The notes under the pieces are model-generated. The model saw only the letters and a list, made by a program, of their open reading frames with translations. It made no database searches and was not told the origin of the DNA. A stretch of DNA of 64,000 nt from positions 2,046,001-2,110,000 of the forward strand of contig NZ_CP017689.1 in assembly GCF_001831495.1 (NCBI RefSeq). Reading direction: 5' to 3'. This document shows, piece after piece, positions 37,861 through 47,155 of the stretch (the stretch's first letter is position 1; every line of letters starts with the position of its first letter). The translations under genes and the position numbers were made by a program. This stretch comes from Thalassotalea crassostreae (GTDB taxonomy: Bacteria; Pseudomonadota; Gammaproteobacteria; Enterobacterales; Alteromonadaceae).

Positions 37861-37959
37861 GCAGCGGTCGCTCGCCTCTGCATTTATTAATCAATAATTT
37901 ACGCTAGATTCATGACCGAAGCAAATACGACATTCTCTGCTGTTAACGCCTTGAGGTTG

Positions 37960-38244
37960 TTACGTCTCACTGCACTTCAATAGTTCTTCACCGTAATGAT
38001 AGGTATTGTTGACTCCCACATAAATAGTAGTGAATACGCTCGTGATAGGGCCAATTAGTATAAGGGAACCTGAATCGCTAGCGTGCCCAAGATTCTTACC
38101 TAATCCAACTATTTCAACCCTTTTTCGTTTGCTATCAAGATCACAAGTATCGATATGTGCCTTGTCTTCTTTTGGCAAAGCAACGCAGCCAATCATAAAA
38201 AAGCAAATTAGAAAGCTAATTCCAACATTCCTTATCACATACAT
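37960..38244 (-). CDS. Small predicted lipoprotein
   Basis: This 94-residue protein has a lipoprotein signal peptide ending FFMIGC (Cys20). The mature part is only about 75 residues and contains a glycine-rich hydrophobic stretch (GSLILIGPITSVFTTIYVGV). The middle resembles small YceK-like outer-membrane lipoproteins in pattern only; I would not assign that family. It is the third of three small exported genes in the same direction after the tRNA array. Confidence 0.65.
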   Translation of the reverse strand: MYVIRNVGISFLICFFMIGCVALPKEDKAHIDTCDLDSKRKRVEIVGLGKNLGHASDSGSLILIGPITSVFTTIYVGVNNTYHYGEELLKCSET

Positions 38245-38267
38245 AACTAATTCCTTATTCTGCCGAT

Positions 38268-38282
38268 TTCCGCTATTCGCTC
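38268..38282 (-). repeat. Shared upstream motif, copy 3 of 3
   Basis: Plus-strand TTCCGCTATTCGCTC, two differences from copy 1, about 24 bases before the small lipoprotein gene. Confidence 0.6.
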
Positions 38283-38356
38283 ATAAGAGACCTTAACCTT
38301 TTCAGATAGTTAACGTCAAATATCTAGTAGTTTAGATGAGACTCTACAAATCAAGC

Positions 38357-39301
38357 TTACTTTAAAGCCTGTTTGATTGAAACAATATGCTCCGGCCCCA
38401 TACGGCAACAGCCCCCTACTATATTAGCCCCTGCTTTTTGCCACTTTGTTGATGCCGAACCACACTCATTTGGGGATGCAGTGCCATGCCATGTTTTATT
38501 AGTCGCATCGAAAACTTCACCAGAATTAGGATACACTACAATGAATTTGTCAGGGCAAGTTACTTTAATTCTTTCTATGAGCTTAACCATGTACTTAGGG
38601 TTAGTACAGTTAACGCCTAACGCTACTGGGTTAGAGCATTGATTAAATTCAAGAACACAGTCTTCAATCGGCGTACCATCAGATAAGTGCCTATCGTCCT
38701 TACATGAAAAGCTTATCCAAGCTGGCTTTTTTTGCTCGGCTAATAACTGTTTTAACACTAGGGCCTCTTGCAAACTTGGTATCGTTTCACAGGCGAATAT
38801 ATCTGCATTAGTTGCCGCTAGCAGCCCAATTTGTTTTTTATGATGTTTAATTAGCACGGCATCTGCCACGCCATAATCGCCATGATATTCAGAGCCATCG
38901 GCTAAACTTGCACCATAAGGACCAATACTTGCCGCAACAAATGGTCTTTCAGCACAAGGATTACTTACCATATATTCTTCAACAGCTTGTTCAGCGAGAG
39001 TAACAGAACTAAGAATTAGATCCTTTGCTTGAGTTTCATTTAATCCAGTTTTGATCAATCCTGAGATGGATGCTTGGTAACTCGTTGTAATAACACATTG
39101 AGAACCTGCTTCAAGATAATGAAGGTGTGCTTCTACAATTGCGCGGGGGTTTGAAAGCAGCACTTTTGCAGACCAAAGTTCATTGTTTAAATTGAAACCT
39201 TGAGCTTCTAATTGGTTAGACATGCCACCATCTAATAACAGAATACGACCTGACTTTAAGTAGTTTAAAATTCGACTGTCATTAAACGATGGTTTATTCA
39301 T
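38357..39301 (-). CDS. mmuM: Homocysteine S-methyltransferase (MmuM-like)
   Basis: This 314-residue zinc methyltransferase transfers a methyl group, in MmuM from S-methylmethionine or S-adenosylmethionine, to homocysteine to give methionine. The N-terminal LLDGGMSNQLE is typical. The zinc cysteines are in GVNCTNP and in GGCCR (Cys298, Cys299). It is cytoplasmic with no signal peptide. No S-methylmethionine permease (mmuP) is next to it. The gene is alone, between the small lipoprotein genes and a terminator. Confidence 0.93.
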   Translation of the reverse strand: MNKPSFNDSRILNYLKSGRILLLDGGMSNQLEAQGFNLNNELWSAKVLLSNPRAIVEAHLHYLEAGSQCVITTSYQASISGLIKTGLNETQAKDLILSSVTLAEQAVEEYMVSNPCAERPFVAASIGPYGASLADGSEYHGDYGVADAVLIKHHKKQIGLLAATNADIFACETIPSLQEALVLKQLLAEQKKPAWISFSCKDDRHLSDGTPIEDCVLEFNQCSNPVALGVNCTNPKYMVKLIERIKVTCPDKFIVVYPNSGEVFDATNKTWHGTASPNECGSASTKWQKAGANIVGGCCRMGPEHIVSIKQALK

Positions 39302-39420
39302 TTGTTATATCCGATATAGCAGTTGATTGCTAAAAACAATACTAACACAACGATTGTAAAACAAAACATCCGTAACCTTATCGCGTTGAAATTCTTAAAC
39401 AATATCGATGCCGACAAACA

Positions 39421-39450
39421 AAAAAAGAGCCCTTTGAAGGCTCTCTTTTT
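39421..39450 (-). terminator. Terminator after the DUF1254-like gene
   Basis: AGAGCC / GGCTCT stem with a 7-base loop and, on the minus strand, a run of T residues. It lies 48 bases after the gene ending at 39498. Confidence 0.82.
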
Positions 39451-39497
39451 AAATAGTAACCTCAATGTTTTGAGGTTTTAACTAATCAATGCTTATA

Positions 39498-40556
39498 CTA
39501 TTTTGCTTTTACACCGGCAATGATCGGGTCGTCTGACGCTTCGATAATTTTAGGGTTTACGCCGTAATGACGAGTAGTAAACGTAAAATCTTGACCTTGT
39601 GTATCAATATTGTTCATAGCACTATCGCCACAGTTAAATGAAATCGTTACTGTACCGTCAGCATTTTTGTCCCAAGTATGAGAACTAATGCTATTCACTT
39701 CAGGAATTAAGTACTTAGCAGAATCATACGCTGTAATTGAAGTGAAAAATTCATTTTCAGGGTCTTCAAATGTAGTCGTATAACAAACATCAGCTTTCAT
39801 TTTAGGACTATTTGAATACTTGTTACCTACAAACGCTTCTGGGCTAGCACCACCCCAACCTGCTGCGTTTTCTAAGTTCCACTGGTGTAAATCAGTTACT
39901 AAGTCTGATGTACGTGGGAATGTGTAAGTAAACTTACTCATATTGTTTACTTCAGTCGTATATTTTTGCACCCATTGCTCAACTTCATCATAGTTGTATG
40001 GTTGAACCTGGTAGTCAGTACCAAAATTAAAATCAGCAACATTTACTTTCTCTAGACCTGCTACCGCAGCATCAATACCGTTTTCTGTACCAGAGCGATA
40101 GATTAAGAATGCATAACCTGATTCTACTTCAACGTCGTATTTACCATCTTCAACAACATAATGTTGACCATGACCACGTTCAGTTACCACTTGAACAGCC
40201 ATATAGTTATCAGTTTGAGGTATAGAGAACGTTACTTTCCCGTTTACTGCTTTAACAATGGCAACGCCGTAAAGTGTATCGTCATTCATTTGAACTGTTG
40301 GTGCATCTTTACCGCGAGGTGGTAACCCTCTCATCATAGCAAATTGTTTGTTTGCACCTAATGCGGTCCAATTACGGAAGTTACGCGCAGTTTCTGCATG
40401 AGTAAAATTCTCTTCTGTGATAATTATTGTACCTTCAGAAGACATTTGCTGAGCTGCTACAGTATTAGACTGTTCAGTAGTTGGAGCTTCAGATTGAGTA
40501 CAAGCAGAAAGACCAACGATAATAGATAGGGCGATTAGAGACTGTTTAAGTTGCAT
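39498..40556 (-). CDS. DUF1254/DUF1214-like lipoprotein
   Basis: This 352-residue protein has a lipoprotein signal peptide (IVGLSAC, Cys19). The first half fits DUF1254 (NDDTLYGVAIVKA near residue 91) and the C-terminal part resembles DUF1214 (AKYLIPEVNSISSHTWDKNADGTVTISFNCGD near 285). The family is widespread and its function is unknown, with cell-envelope location predicted. It is monocistronic with its own terminator. An uncharged linker (TQSEAPTTEQSNTVAAQQ) follows the lipid anchor. Confidence 0.85.
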   Translation of the reverse strand: MQLKQSLIALSIIVGLSACTQSEAPTTEQSNTVAAQQMSSEGTIIITEENFTHAETARNFRNWTALGANKQFAMMRGLPPRGKDAPTVQMNDDTLYGVAIVKAVNGKVTFSIPQTDNYMAVQVVTERGHGQHYVVEDGKYDVEVESGYAFLIYRSGTENGIDAAVAGLEKVNVADFNFGTDYQVQPYNYDEVEQWVQKYTTEVNNMSKFTYTFPRTSDLVTDLHQWNLENAAGWGGASPEAFVGNKYSNSPKMKADVCYTTTFEDPENEFFTSITAYDSAKYLIPEVNSISSHTWDKNADGTVTISFNCGDSAMNNIDTQGQDFTFTTRHYGVNPKIIEASDDPIIAGVKAK

Positions 40557-40747
40557 AACATTTACCTTTTGATTAAGTGTTAATTAGTTTATGCCGTTAA
40601 TAGTAACGATTATTTTTATTAACACAAATGACACATATTCCAAGGGAGTATTCCTAATAGGAATACATAGCCACACACCCCATGACGTAAGGGCATAGAA
40701 AAATAAATAGAGAATACGTACGGTAAAAATTTTATTAGAAAAGTAAT

Positions 40748-40769
40748 TGGACCGGCTTTCACCGGTCCA
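40748..40769 (-). terminator. Weak terminator after the M28 peptidase
   Basis: TGGACCGG / CCGGTCCA with a 6-base loop, 38 bases beyond the peptidase stop. The following T content on the minus strand is only moderate. Confidence 0.6.
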
Positions 40770-40806
40770 TAACGAGGGGATTAATTGTTGTCAGAAAATA
40801 GCTAAG

Positions 40807-42228
40807 TTACTTTTTACCACTGATTTTGGTTTTTGAATTTGCTGCCATATAGGTAAATACGGCATATACCGCAGCATTTTGACGTAACTTCACAGGATCT
40901 ATTTTATCAAGTGTGTCATCAGCGGTATGATGATAGTTAAAATAGTCAGTACCATCTTGGGCTAAACGAAACGACGGCACTTTAAATGGACGCAGAGGAA
41001 CTAAGTCAGGTCCACCACCAGCAGCGTTTGTTTCAATGTACTCAACATTCAAAGACTCTAACATCTGTGCGATTTCTTTGATCACTGGCAATGAATTGTC
41101 ATCAACATTTGATTCAATTCCCCAAATCTTATCCGCACCAAAGTCCGACTCAGCAGCGGCAACGATATTAGACAATTCACTTTCATGTGCTTTAGCGTAT
41201 GCTTTAGCGCCCCATAAACCGAACTCTTCAGCAGCAAACAACACTACGCGAACACTTCTTTTTGGTTTTTCCTGCGCTGTTGCAAATTTTGCCGCTGCCA
41301 TTGTTATAGCAACGCCTGCACCATCATCTAGAGCGCCAGTACCTAGGTCCCATGAATCTAAGTGACCACCAATTAAAACGTACTCTTCTGGGAATTCTTG
41401 ACCAGTAATTTCACCAATAACATTGTAAGACGTACCTTCGCCCATTGATTTTGCTTGCACGTTTATATTGATAGTTACCGGTTTACCTAGCGCTATTAAG
41501 CGCTGTAGTTGATCTGCATCTGCATTTGAAATTGCAGAAGACACAATCTTAGTAACACCTTCTTTATAGTGGCTACCGCCAGTGTGTGCAAAGCGGTGAT
41601 GGGCAGTACTAACAGAGCGCATCACATAACCGACCGCTCCCTTTTTAGCAGCAGCAACGGCGCCGCCACTTCGTGCTTTAACTGCTGGTCCATAGCCATT
41701 ACCATCACGATGTCTATCCATACGATAGTTAATAAAAACAATTTTCCCTTTCGCTGCATCTTCTGGCGCATTTTCAAGATCGGCCAAGGTTTCAAACTCG
41801 ATCACTTCTGCTTCAACACCATCCTTTGGCGTACTAATACTACCGCCAAGCGCAGTGATATGAAGTTTTTGTGGAGAAGGACTTACAACAGACGCAGATT
41901 CAGAGTAACGGATCCATTTAGGAAACGTCGCTGGCTCTGTCCATACTTTATCAAAGCCCATAGCGTTGAATTTAGCGACAGCCCATGCAACACCAGCTTC
42001 ATCACCAGGTGTACCAGGCATTCTAGGACCAACTTCAGTGGTCAGTGATTCAACAATATCCCAAGCTAAGTCGCTTTTAAGCGCTTCTTCTTTAATATGT
42101 TCTACTTGTTTAATTTGTTGTTCGGTAAAATTTGCAGACTTAGCGAAGACAGTCGTTGTAAACGACGATAACGCTAACGTAACTAAAGAAATTGCCGTAA
42201 CAGATGCAAAGTTAAAACGTTTGTTCAT
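40807..42228 (-). CDS. Secreted M28-family zinc peptidase with PA domain
   Basis: This 473-residue exopeptidase is predicted to be exported by a signal peptide ending TTVFA (near residue 29). A PA domain (around 130-260) precedes the peptidase domain. The dinuclear zinc site is visible: GGHLDSWDLGTGALDDGAG gives His, Asp and bridging Asp, AAEEFGL the catalytic Glu pair, ESDFG an Asp and NYHHTADDT the final His. It resembles carboxypeptidase Q/plasma glutamate carboxypeptidase. A 13-base tandem repeat lies immediately upstream of its ATG. Confidence 0.93.
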   Translation of the reverse strand: MNKRFNFASVTAISLVTLALSSFTTTVFAKSANFTEQQIKQVEHIKEEALKSDLAWDIVESLTTEVGPRMPGTPGDEAGVAWAVAKFNAMGFDKVWTEPATFPKWIRYSESASVVSPSPQKLHITALGGSISTPKDGVEAEVIEFETLADLENAPEDAAKGKIVFINYRMDRHRDGNGYGPAVKARSGGAVAAAKKGAVGYVMRSVSTAHHRFAHTGGSHYKEGVTKIVSSAISNADADQLQRLIALGKPVTININVQAKSMGEGTSYNVIGEITGQEFPEEYVLIGGHLDSWDLGTGALDDGAGVAITMAAAKFATAQEKPKRSVRVVLFAAEEFGLWGAKAYAKAHESELSNIVAAAESDFGADKIWGIESNVDDNSLPVIKEIAQMLESLNVEYIETNAAGGGPDLVPLRPFKVPSFRLAQDGTDYFNYHHTADDTLDKIDPVKLRQNAAVYAVFTYMAANSKTKISGKK

Positions 42229-42241
42229 AGATGAAACCCAA

Positions 42242-42291
42242 ATGTATGTATAAAATGTATGTATAAAATGTATGTATAAAATGTAAGTATT
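42242..42291. repeat. 13-bp tandem repeat in the M28 peptidase upstream region
   Basis: ATGTATGTATAAA occurs three times head to tail (42242-42254, 42255-42267, 42268-42280) and a fourth, diverged partial unit follows (ATGTAAGTATT). It begins 14 bases upstream of the peptidase ATG, so it lies in the leader or promoter. Confidence 0.9.
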
Positions 42292-42440
42292 AAGCGTAAT
42301 TAATTGCGCGCTATATTAATTGACTTGCCGTACGTTTTGAATAAATCTTTTTATTTAGTGCTATTTTTTTTGCAAGAAATTGAATGTTATTCCACAAATC
42401 CATCAAAACTACATTAATTTAAATAATAAAAGAGAGAAAC

Positions 42441-43037
42441 ATGATTGTTTACGGCGATATAAATTCCGGTAACTGTTACAAAGTAAAACTGCTATTAACT
42501 CTATTAGGTATTGAGCATCAATGGCAGCATGTCGACATTATTGCAGGAGAAACCAAATCAGATAATTTCCTCAGCATTAACCCGAGCGGCAAAATTCCTG
42601 TAGTTGTTTTCGATGATGGCAAAACACTAACCGAGTCAAATGCGATCTTATCTTACTTTGCAAAAGACACCGAATACCTACCTAATGATAGATTTTTAAA
42701 CGCTAAGGTATATCAATGGATGTTTTTCGAACAATACAGTCACGAGCCTTTTGTTGCTGTCGCTCGCTTTATTAAACGTTATTTAGGTTTGCCTGATGAT
42801 AGAAAAGCGCAATATGAATCATTACAAGAAGGCGGTAACAAAGCGCTACAAACCATCGAAATTCAGTTAGAAAATAATCAATATTTGGTTACTGAACAAC
42901 TGACTATCGCAGATATCGCTCTGTATGCTTATACCCATGTTGCCGATGAAGGCGGCTTCGATTTGAATAACTACCCTAATACACAAGCATGGTGTAAACG
43001 GATCAGTGAAACTGATGGTTATGTGAGTATGTGTTAG
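42441..43037 (+). CDS. Glutathione S-transferase family protein
   Basis: This 198-residue protein has the thioredoxin-like N-terminal domain (residues 1-75: NPSGKIPVVVF carries the cis-proline and TESNAI binds glutathione) and an alpha-helical C-terminal domain (from about 85, with TIADIALYAYTHVADEGGF as N-capping box). The N-terminal GDINSGNCYKVKLLL places a Ser/Asn-Cys pair near residue 9-11 as in bacterial beta or related classes. Substrate unknown. AAAGAGAGAAAC precedes the ATG. Monocistronic. Confidence 0.92.
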   Translation: MIVYGDINSGNCYKVKLLLTLLGIEHQWQHVDIIAGETKSDNFLSINPSGKIPVVVFDDGKTLTESNAILSYFAKDTEYLPNDRFLNAKVYQWMFFEQYSHEPFVAVARFIKRYLGLPDDRKAQYESLQEGGNKALQTIEIQLENNQYLVTEQLTIADIALYAYTHVADEGGFDLNNYPNTQAWCKRISETDGYVSMC

Positions 43038-43063
43038 CGCTAAAAGCTTTTCGATTCAAAATA

Positions 43064-43189
43064 TTATGAAGCAATAACAAAAACCAGAATAATAGCGATA
43101 AAAATACCCGCAGACCAAAACACCACGTTATCACCTTTTTTACTGCTTTTCTTACTATGTATTGGTTTTTTATGAGGTTTTCTAGCCAT
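43064..43189 (-). CDS. 41-residue single-helix membrane protein
   Basis: This short gene encodes MARKPHKKPIHSKKSSKKG, then VVFWSAGIFIAIILVFVIAS and stop. The layout is a strongly basic N terminus followed by one membrane helix that runs to the C terminus, the normal topology of a small tail-anchored inner-membrane protein (positive-inside). The ribosome-binding site is weak. It lies convergent with the GST gene 26 bases away. Function unknown; a frame this well organised in so AT-rich a region is unlikely to be chance. Confidence 0.6.
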   Translation of the reverse strand: MARKPHKKPIHSKKSSKKGDNVVFWSAGIFIAIILVFVIAS

Positions 43190-43495
43190 AATAGTTCACT
43201 TTCATTTGTTATTAGTGATCTATATATTTCAAATTTAAAGTAGAAAATCAAGCTATTTTAAGGTTTCATTTTAATTACTTGCCTCATAACTAATACAACA
43301 AACACAATAAGTTAAAGTAAATTAATTAAAAATTTTATTACTGCAAATAAATGATAAAATGTCATACATTAATAACGCCTCAGTGAGCTAATACAAACAA
43401 CGTTAATTTTCTCATCTAATTAAGTGTACTATTAATAAACATACTAAAAACACAACATAATTATAAATCACATTAAACAACAAAGGTTTACATAA
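43190..43495. other. AT-rich intergenic region, no feature recognised
   Basis: About 306 bases between the 41-residue gene and the LysE-type gene. I found no hairpin, RNA gene or convincing operator; it presumably holds both promoters. Confidence 0.5.
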
Positions 43496-44116
43496 TTGGA
43501 TTTCACTGTACTAGCCATTTTCATCCCGACATTTTTCTTTGTTAGCATCACCCCAGGAATGTGTATGACGCTTGCTCTTACCTTGGGCATGACAATTGGT
43601 GTTCGTCGCACTATGTGGATGATGCTGGGTGAGTTACTCGGTGTTGCCATTGTTGCTGTTGCGGCTGTCTTAGGTGTTGCCGCGTTAATGCTGCAATTCC
43701 CTAGCATTTTTAATGTATTTAAAATTGTCGGTGCTTTATACCTTGCCTATTTGGCCACACAAATGTGGTTATCTAAGGGCAAGATGGCGATTCATCAGAA
43801 TCAAGAAGTTACCCAAACCGTTTCTCGTAGAGGATTGTTTTTACAGGGTTTGGTCACTGCTATCGCCAATCCAAAAGGCTGGGCGTTTATGATCACCCTA
43901 CTACCACCGTTTATTGACGCAGAAAAATCTATCGCGATTCAACTGGTGTTATTAGTTGGCATTATCTTAATTTCAGAATTTGTCTGTATGATGATTTATG
44001 CAACTGGCGGTAAATCACTAGGCTTACTGATTGCTAAAGCTGAAAACGTACGTTTGATGAATCGTATTTCAGGCACGTTAATGTTCGGTGTTGCGCTATG
44101 GTTAGCTCTTGGCTAA
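43496..44116 (+). CDS. LysE-family amino acid exporter
   Basis: This 206-residue LysE/RhtB-type inner-membrane exporter has six predicted helices. TPGMCMTLALTLGMTIGVRR near residue 18 is the family signature, with the Pro-Gly pair in the first loop, and GLVTAIANPKGWAFM near 120 is the second conserved loop. It starts with TTG at 43496, with AAAGG about 11 bases upstream and no in-frame ATG in the first 20 codons that would keep helix 1. Substrate unknown. A second LysE-type protein is encoded at 60.3 kb. Confidence 0.9.
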   Translation: MDFTVLAIFIPTFFFVSITPGMCMTLALTLGMTIGVRRTMWMMLGELLGVAIVAVAAVLGVAALMLQFPSIFNVFKIVGALYLAYLATQMWLSKGKMAIHQNQEVTQTVSRRGLFLQGLVTAIANPKGWAFMITLLPPFIDAEKSIAIQLVLLVGIILISEFVCMMIYATGGKSLGLLIAKAENVRLMNRISGTLMFGVALWLALG

Positions 44117-44137
44117 TTGAGGTGAGTTCAGTATCTT

Positions 44138-44590
44138 TTATCGGTAACTGACAAAATCAAAGGTAAGCTTTTGAGTAATGTTGTTTTTTTCAATATTAAC
44201 GACCATTTGCCACACCATTGAGTCATCTGTACAAGCGCCAATCATGCTATCTGCAATAAAACCTTGCTCATTGGCTTCAAAAAATAATGGGATCTTGCCC
44301 ATATACATGTCTTTACCTTCTAACCAAGCCGATTTAATTTTTATTCGTGAATGATTTTTTGAGGTCAATTTAAAATTTACTTCAGTTTCTGATTTTATTC
44401 TGCTTGGATTCGCATTTAAAACAAAACGCCCCATTTTGGTACGCTTAACACAACTGCTTTGTTCAAAATCACAGACTTTACTCGATAAAGGTGGATCATC
44501 TACGTGGTCAAATCGAATATTAAAGGCAACGAAAAATAAAATGATAAAAATCAACATAATGGCTGTATATATTTTGCGCACTTTTTTCAT
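44138..44590 (-). CDS. Membrane-anchored protein of unknown function
   Basis: This 150-residue protein begins MKKVRKIYTAIMLIFIILFFVAFNI, one N-terminal membrane helix, with the rest predicted periplasmic. I chose the ATG at 44590 because GGAG precedes it; an ATG at 44605 would add five residues. The periplasmic part has three cysteines (KVCDFEQSSCV, GACTDD) and is beta-rich in pattern. It lies convergent with the LysE-type gene, 21 bases away. I do not recognise it, although small anchored proteins of this type often sit beside cbb3 loci in alteromonads (memory, unverified). Confidence 0.65.
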   Translation of the reverse strand: MKKVRKIYTAIMLIFIILFFVAFNIRFDHVDDPPLSSKVCDFEQSSCVKRTKMGRFVLNANPSRIKSETEVNFKLTSKNHSRIKIKSAWLEGKDMYMGKIPLFFEANEQGFIADSMIGACTDDSMVWQMVVNIEKNNITQKLTFDFVSYR

Positions 44591-44658
44591 TTTATCCCGC
44601 TCCATTAAGTGAAAAACTCGACTTATTGTACATTTTAGTTACACATTTACACATTTTA

Positions 44659-44672
44659 TTGATCCAAGTCAT
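44659..44672 (+). promoter_or_regulatory. FNR-box candidate upstream of ccoN
   Basis: TTGATCCAAGTCAT matches TTGAT-N4-ATCAA at 8 of 10 defined positions, about 190 bases before ccoN. TATTAT at 44713-44718 would be a suitable -10. The fnr gene is in the same locus. Confidence 0.45.
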
Positions 44673-44862
44673 ATTTTTAAACAAGATGACGTGACATTGT
44701 AGCTTTGAGGCATTATTATCGCCCCCGAAAAATAACAAACTATAAAGTGTTGTTTTTTTGAACTATAACTATAAGTTAGTAGACTTTTGTCTTATAGAGC
44801 AAAAATCTATTAATTAAGTATACTCACATCAACTTTATAAATATAAATGTGGAACCTTTAAT

Positions 44863-46290
44863 ATGAGTCAAAGCAATATGACAGAAATGGATTACAACTA
44901 CAAAGTTGTGCGCCAATTTACTGTAATGACTGTAATTTGGGGTATTGTTGGCACCTTAGTTGGTGTTTTGATTGCAGCACAGTTAATCTGGCCTGCGTTA
45001 AACTTCGAAACACCTTGGTTAACATACTCTCGTTTACGCCCATTACATACTAATGCGGTAATCTTCGCCTTTGGTACAAGTGCTCTGTTTGCAACATCTT
45101 ACTATGTTGTACAACGTACCTGTAAAACTGCCCTATTTGGTGGCAAGTTAATTCCTTTTACATTTTGGGGATGGCAGGCAGTAATTGTAGCAGCAGCGAT
45201 AACGTTACCATTAGGCTTAACCTCTTCTAAAGAGTATGCTGAACTAGAATGGCCAATCGATATTCTAATTACCTTAGTATGGGTGTCTTATGCGATTGTA
45301 TTCTTCGGTACTCTATTAAAGCGTAAAACCTCACACATTTATGTAGCAAACTGGTTCTTTGGTGGTTTCATCATTACCGTTGCCGTATTACATATTGGTA
45401 ATTCAATGGTTGTGCCATTGACGTTAACCAAATCATACTCTCTATACCCTGGCGCCATCGATGCGATGATGCAGTGGTGGTATGGTCATAACGCCGTTGG
45501 TTTCCTACTTACCGCTGGTTTCCTAGGTATGATGTATTATTTCGTACCAAAACAAGCTGAACGTCCGGTTTACTCTTACCGTTTATCAATCGTTCACTTT
45601 TGGGCACTAGTATCGCTATATATTTGGGCTGGTCCTCACCACTTACACTACACGGCACTTCCAGATTGGACGCAAAGTGTTGGTATGGTGATGTCTATCG
45701 TATTATTCCTTCCTTCATGGGGTGGTATGATCAACGGTATTATGACCCTTTCAGGTGCATGGCATAAACTTCGCCACGACCCTATCTTACGTTTCTTAAT
45801 CGTATCGTTATCTTTCTACGGTATGAGTACGTTTGAAGGTCCAATGATGGCAATCAAATCAGTAAATGCATTATCACATTACACTGACTGGACTGTTGGT
45901 CACGTACATTCAGGCGCTCTAGGTTGGGTTGCAATGGTTTCAATCGGTGCGATGTACCACTTGATCCCAGTATTGTTTAACCAAGGTCGCATGTACTCTA
46001 TCAAATTAATCAACGTACACTTCTGGTTACATACAACAGGTATCGTTTTATACATTGTTGCAATGTGGATTTCAGGTGTAATGCAAGGTTTAATGTGGCG
46101 TGCGGTTAACACCGACGGTACGTTAACTTATAGCTTTGTTGAGTCGTTGGAAGCGTCATACCCATTCTACTTCATCCGTTTTGTTGGTGGTTGTTTGGTT
46201 GTTGCTGGTTTCCTATTAATGGCATACAACATGTTCAAAACTATCGGCGCTAAAGACGGTAGTTTAGAACAACAAGAAGTTACGGCTTAA
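44863..46290 (+). CDS. ccoN: cbb3-type cytochrome c oxidase subunit I
   Basis: This 475-residue catalytic subunit of the high-affinity terminal oxidase reduces oxygen at a haem b3-CuB centre and pumps protons across the inner membrane. Twelve helices are expected. Visible ligand regions are [13 protein letters not shown] (low-spin haem His near residue 62), [13 protein letters not shown] (CuB His near 209), [12 protein letters not shown] (His pair near 260) and HVHSGALGW (haem ligands near 345). First gene of ccoNOQP; ccoO follows by 11 bases. Expression is expected to rise at low oxygen. Confidence 0.97.
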   Translation: MSQSNMTEMDYNYKVVRQFTVMTVIWGIVGTLVGVLIAAQLIWPALNFETPWLTYSRLRPLHTNAVIFAFGTSALFATSYYVVQRTCKTALFGGKLIPFTFWGWQAVIVAAAITLPLGLTSSKEYAELEWPIDILITLVWVSYAIVFFGTLLKRKTSHIYVANWFFGGFIITVAVLHIGNSMVVPLTLTKSYSLYPGAIDAMMQWWYGHNAVGFLLTAGFLGMMYYFVPKQAERPVYSYRLSIVHFWALVSLYIWAGPHHLHYTALPDWTQSVGMVMSIVLFLPSWGGMINGIMTLSGAWHKLRHDPILRFLIVSLSFYGMSTFEGPMMAIKSVNALSHYTDWTVGHVHSGALGWVAMVSIGAMYHLIPVLFNQGRMYSIKLINVHFWLHTTGIVLYIVAMWISGVMQGLMWRAVNTDGTLTYSFVESLEASYPFYFIRFVGGCLVVAGFLLMAYNMFKTIGAKDGSLEQQEVTA

Positions 46291-46301
46291 GGAGCAGACC
46301 T

Positions 46302-46973
46302 ATGCACAATAAACATGAAAAAGTAGAAAAGCACTTAGGTTGGTTCTTCTCAATGACAATCGCTGCGATCAGTATCGGTGGTTTAGTAGAAATTACGCCT
46401 TTGTTTTTCCAAAAAGAAACAACCACTCCTGTTGAAAGTCTTCGTCCATATACGGCGTTAGAAATGGAAGGTCGTGACATTTATATTCGTGAAGGTTGTA
46501 ACAACTGTCACTCACAAATGATCCGCCCTTTACGTGCAGAAACTGAACGTTACGGCCACTACAGTGTTGCCGGTGAATCAGTTTGGGAACACCCGTTCTT
46601 ATGGGGTTCAAAACGTACTGGTCCTGATTTAGCTCGTGTTGGACAACGTTATTCAGATGATTGGCATTATGCTCATCTTATGGATCCACGTTCAGTAGTA
46701 CCTGAATCAAATATGCCTTCATATTCTTGGTTAGCAGAAACTCCAATCTCAAACGAGTTATCTGCAAGAAAAATGGAAATCTTTAACATGCTTACGAAAA
46801 ATCGAAGCCATAAAGACGAGAATGGTAACCCTATTCCACTTTATAGTGCCGAAGATATCGCAAATGCAGGTAAAGAATTTGCTACCACCAAAAGTATTAC
46901 GGGACAGAGCAGTCTAACAGAAATGGACGCTCTTATTGCTTATTTACAATCACTTGGTCATGCGTTGAAATAA
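46302..46973 (+). CDS. ccoO: cbb3-type cytochrome c oxidase subunit II (mono-haem)
   Basis: This 223-residue membrane-anchored cytochrome c subunit passes electrons to CcoN. One N-terminal helix is followed by a periplasmic domain with haem-binding Cys66-x2-Cys69-His70 ([11 protein letters not shown]). A methionine ligand is probable in ESNMPSY (near 145). AGGAGCAGACCT precedes the ATG. The stop is followed two bases later by ccoQ. Confidence 0.96.
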   Translation: MHNKHEKVEKHLGWFFSMTIAAISIGGLVEITPLFFQKETTTPVESLRPYTALEMEGRDIYIREGCNNCHSQMIRPLRAETERYGHYSVAGESVWEHPFLWGSKRTGPDLARVGQRYSDDWHYAHLMDPRSVVPESNMPSYSWLAETPISNELSARKMEIFNMLTKNRSHKDENGNPIPLYSAEDIANAGKEFATTKSITGQSSLTEMDALIAYLQSLGHALK

Positions 46974-46975
46974 TT

Positions 46976-47155
46976 ATGGATTACGGCACTTTAAGAGGCA
47001 TTTTTACGGTATTAATCTTCGTACTATTTATCATCATAGTACTTTGGGCATACAACAAAAAACGTAAAACATCATTTGATGAAGCCGCCAATTCTATATT
47101 TGACGTTAACGATAAAAATAACGACTTAGTGAATAAGAACGAAGGAGACAAATAA
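46976..47155 (+). CDS. ccoQ: cbb3-type oxidase small subunit CcoQ
   Basis: This 59-residue protein has one membrane helix (about residues 9-26, FTVLIFVLFIIIVLWAY), a basic stop-transfer (KKRK) and an acidic hydrophilic tail. Size, sequence and place between ccoO and ccoP identify the CcoQ/FixQ stabilising subunit. The final stop overlaps the ccoP ATG by one base (TAATG). Confidence 0.9.
   Translation: MDYGTLRGIFTVLIFVLFIIIVLWAYNKKRKTSFDEAANSIFDVNDKNNDLVNKNEGDK

Noticed and set aside
36971..37960. Integron attC sites between the three small exported genes
   Set aside because: TAAC and GTTA words occur, but no paired 60-140-base site with inner and outer cores is present and no integrase is visible.
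42242..42291. CRISPR-like repeat
   Set aside because: Units are 13 bases, head to tail without spacers, so this is a simple tandem repeat.
43003..43251. 82-codon minus-strand frame near the GST gene
   Set aside because: It overlaps the GST end and is out of frame with the better-supported 41-residue membrane protein in the same place.
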